A stretch of DNA of 6,377 bases from Thermoplasmata archaeon (GTDB lineage: Archaea; Thermoplasmatota; Thermoplasmata; GCA-020350865), in the NCBI GenBank assembly GCA_020351895.1, contig CP070672.1, positions 2,007,342 through 2,013,718 on the forward strand. The letters are read 5' to 3'. Positions 5,214-6,377 of this stretch are shown piece by piece (position 1 is the stretch's first letter; every line of letters begins with the position of its first letter). The notes under the pieces were generated by a model. The model did no database searches. It was not told where the DNA came from and was given only the letters and a program-made list of their open reading frames with translations. Position numbers and translations under genes: made by a program.

Positions 5214-5885
5214 CTAATTTCGGACTACTTTATACTTCAGCCATATATTGCCACCTTCAAATTTCTCAAAATGGAACAGTTTGAGCTGGATTGCACCTTT
5301 ATCGGGGGGCGGCTCGATCTCATTGAAAATTGATTTAATCGAACTGCCGCCCACCAGTGTCGGATCGATGAGCACGCTTACTTCATCCACCAGACCGGCC
5401 CGCTACACTATACCGTTGAGGGTTCCTCCGCTGTCAACCCTAACAATCTTCACACCGTACCTCTCATTAAGTATTTCAAGTGCCTTTTTCAGATCAACCT
5501 TGTCATTGCCACAAATGATATGCTCAATATGCCTCTTATTGAGATAGTCCAGATATCCTTTCGGTGTTGATTCAGTACAAAACGCAACAAAATCCCGCCA
5601 GTATCCCGCTTTTCGTAGTACATGCCAGTTGCGCACCCGCCCTTTACTGTCGGGTACCACCATCAGCGGCCGTTTATCATCAGGATCCCTCTTTGGTTCT
5701 GTAAAAACATCCTCTCCCTCCTCTTCGTATTCCTCCCCCGGTTTGTATATGGTTCCGCTCCCTGCCAGCGTTGCATCTTCATTCCACGATGATGCTAGTT
5801 TATAATAAAGCTCGAGATCTGGTTGAAATCCATCGATTCGGCCGTCAGCACTGATGACATTATGTATGATTACTTTTGGTAGCAT
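5214..5885 (-). CDS. RibD C-terminal-domain (dihydrofolate reductase-like) NADPH reductase, interrupted by one in-frame TAG
   Basis: Read through the TAG, the gene encodes 223 residues, a normal length for this family, which includes archaeal 2,5-diamino-6-ribosylamino-pyrimidinone 5'-phosphate reductase of riboflavin/F420 synthesis and many uncharacterised paralogues. Visible marks are the N-terminal strand 'MLPKVIIHNVISADGRIDGF', 'LAGSGTIY' (about residues 39-46), the NADPH-binding 'VDSGGTLNG' (150-158), then 'RAGLVDEVSVLIDPTLVGG' (162-180), which in homologues directly continues GGTLN. Codon 161 (bases 5403-5405) is TAG, and the frame is unchanged across it. Homologues carry a hydrophobic residue there, so a single-base change from TTG could explain it. 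Stopping at 160 residues would remove the last strands of the fold. The natural end is TAG at 5214-5216; eight codons further a TAA abuts the next gene's ATG. An in-frame TAA just before ATG 5885 fixes the start. Exact substrate is uncertain. Confidence 0.8.
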
Positions 5886-5908
5886 TACTTACCACATCTC
5901 CAGGATTT

Positions 5909-5919
5909 TTTTAAAATAA
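5909..5919 (-). promoter_or_regulatory. Weak candidate TATA box for the reductase-tfoX pair
   Basis: The 43-bp gap between the surface-protein stop and ATG 5885 is A/T-rich. On the - strand TTATTTTAAAA lies about 24-34 bases ahead of the ATG, a suitable place for an archaeal promoter giving a short-leader transcript. GGAG at about 5901-5898 is 12 bases before the ATG, too far for a normal Shine-Dalgarno. Read-through from the upstream gene is equally possible. Confidence 0.25.
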
Positions 5920-5928
5920 TTAATAACT

Positions 5929-6377
5929 TCAGTATTGTTTTGGCGGATATTGCTGTTGTGGATATTGAAGTTGGGGAGGATACTGCTGTTGGGGTGGATA
6001 CTGTTGTTGAGGGGGCTGCTGCGTGGGATACTGTGGCTGCTGGGGATACTGAGGTTGTTGAGGTGGGTATTGCGGTTGTTGTGGATACTGCTGCTGGGGC
6101 GGGTAATACGGCTGAGGTGGATACTGTGGTTGAGGAGGGTATTGTGTCTGTGGGGGATAGGGTTGAGGAGGTGGTTGTGATGGCACACCTTGTGACGGAC
6201 CAGCAGTGGGCTTACTCTTTTTCTTCTTTTTCATAAATAAAAACAATCCCATAATGATACAAATAACAATTATAACAACCGCGATAATGATCCATATCAG
6301 ATTATCATCATCGGAACCGCCCAGAAGGCTTCCGTCACCATTTTCGCCGCCTTCATTACCGGAGCCCTGTATAGAAA
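5929..6377 (-). CDS. Membrane-anchored surface protein, C-terminal part, with Pro-Gln-Tyr-rich cytoplasmic tail (5' truncated by window edge)
   Basis: The frame is open from the window edge to TGA at 5929-5931, showing 148 residues; ATG 6252 is internal, within the membrane span. In order: a Gly/Ser/Asp/Glu linker ending in GGSDDDN (residues 1-25), a single hydrophobic span rich in Ile/Val (26-48, starting LIWIIIAVV), a lysine cluster MKKKKKSK acting as stop-transfer, and a tail of about 90 residues dominated by Pro, Gln and Tyr. By the positive-inside rule the acidic linker is outside and the tail inside, as in type I archaeal surface proteins whose large ectodomain precedes a C-terminal anchor. 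The ectodomain and any signal peptide lie beyond the window. The tail's job is unknown; proline/glutamine/tyrosine repeats of this kind are disordered and may bind partners or self-associate. Confidence 0.8.
   Translation of the reverse strand, partial: SIQGSGNEGGENGDGSLLGGSDDDNLIWIIIAVVIIVICIIMGLFLFMKKKKKSKPTAGPSQGVPSQPPPQPYPPQTQYPPQPQYPPQPYYPPQQQYPQQPQYPPQQPQYPQQPQYPTQQPPQQQYPPQQQYPPQLQYPQQQYPPKQY
5932..6177 (-). repeat. Low-complexity coding repeat, QYPPQ-type peptide units
   Basis: The last roughly 82 codons of the surface protein encode short units such as QYPPQ, QYPQQP and QQQYPPQ, with 14 tyrosines spaced mostly 5 to 7 residues apart. At DNA level the + strand shows degenerate GGATACTG and GGGTATTG motifs and is strongly G/T-rich, with very few C. 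The units vary in length and third codon positions differ, so the array is not a fresh expansion. Because stop codons are scarce in this composition, several other frames are also open; those are by-products. Confidence 0.85.

Noticed and set aside
5229..5237. AAGTATAAA on the - strand, a possible separate promoter for the tfoX-like gene
   Set aside because: It lies within the 3' coding end of the reductase (codons for Lys-Tyr-Lys), and the 24-bp gap between the genes favours co-transcription. It cannot be distinguished from coding sequence.
5248..5547. A + strand open frame inside the reductase gene
   Set aside because: It is antisense to the conserved GGTLN/GLVDE region; the - strand frame carries the family motifs.
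5940..6180. G-rich + strand over the PQY tail as a possible G-quadruplex
   Set aside because: G runs of three or more are mostly separated by loops well over 7 bases, and the composition follows from Pro/Gln/Tyr codons on the other strand.
5889..6188. A 99-codon open frame on the - strand overlapping the PQY tail
   Set aside because: It is the +1/-1 frame of the same repeat (His/Asn/Ser/Pro-rich). The PQY frame is preferred because it continues into a membrane span and linker up to the window edge.
5935..6236. Long open frames on the + strand opposite the PQY tail (81 and 98 codons)
   Set aside because: They are antisense to a low-complexity coding repeat whose composition lacks stops. Their translations are Val/Ala/Asp/Thr or Leu/Trp/Arg periodic strings with no family-like sequence.

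Overview
The window looks archaeal, most likely from a euryarchaeal or Thermoplasmatota-like lineage. I infer this from four things. A TATA box (TTTATAAATA) lies about 30 bp ahead of a start codon that has no Shine-Dalgarno, which implies a nearly leaderless transcript. The small-gene content includes a stand-alone V4R sensor, a bacteriohemerythrin and a RibD-C-type reductase. A surface protein has one C-terminal membrane anchor. One gene carries an in-frame UAG codon. No rRNA or marker gene is present, so the assignment is an inference; the TetR/ABC/FtsX cassette would also fit a Firmicutes-like bacterium.

Positions 1-3499 (+ strand) form one tight operon: the C-terminal part of a TetR-family regulator, a MacB/LolD-type ABC ATPase that overlaps it by ATGA, and a two-module FtsX/MacB-type permease starting 2 bp after the ATPase stop. 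Together they read as a drug- or lipid-responsive mechanotransmission ABC system with its own repressor.

Positions 3500-3777 are non-coding and hold an unusual composite repeat. Five 8-bp units of GTGGAAAA type are followed by five AGTC tetramers at exact 7-bp spacing. These are mirrored by GACT tetramers on the same 7-bp grid, giving a 67-bp dyad centred on base 3612. T-rich DNA follows, then the TATA promoter of the next gene.

Positions 3778-4752 hold a stand-alone V4R-domain protein (+) with an intact C-E-C-C zinc-site pattern. It converges on a bacteriohemerythrin (-) in which one expected iron-ligand histidine is glutamine.

Positions 4845-5885 (-) hold a RibD-C/dihydrofolate-reductase-like protein and a TfoX N-terminal-domain protein, probably co-transcribed. 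The reductase is interrupted by a single in-frame TAG, and the reading frame on both sides matches the family. It is either a nonsense allele, a sequence error, or a UAG read as an amino acid (pyrrolysine is the obvious archaeal candidate).

Positions 5929-6377 (-) hold the C-terminal part of a membrane-anchored surface protein: an acidic Gly/Ser/Asp linker, one membrane span, a poly-lysine stop-transfer and a long Pro-Gln-Tyr repeat tail predicted to lie in the cytoplasm.

The two best leads are the UAG-interrupted reductase and the heptad-phased inverted repeat. The His-to-Gln hemerythrin and the PQY-tailed membrane protein come next.
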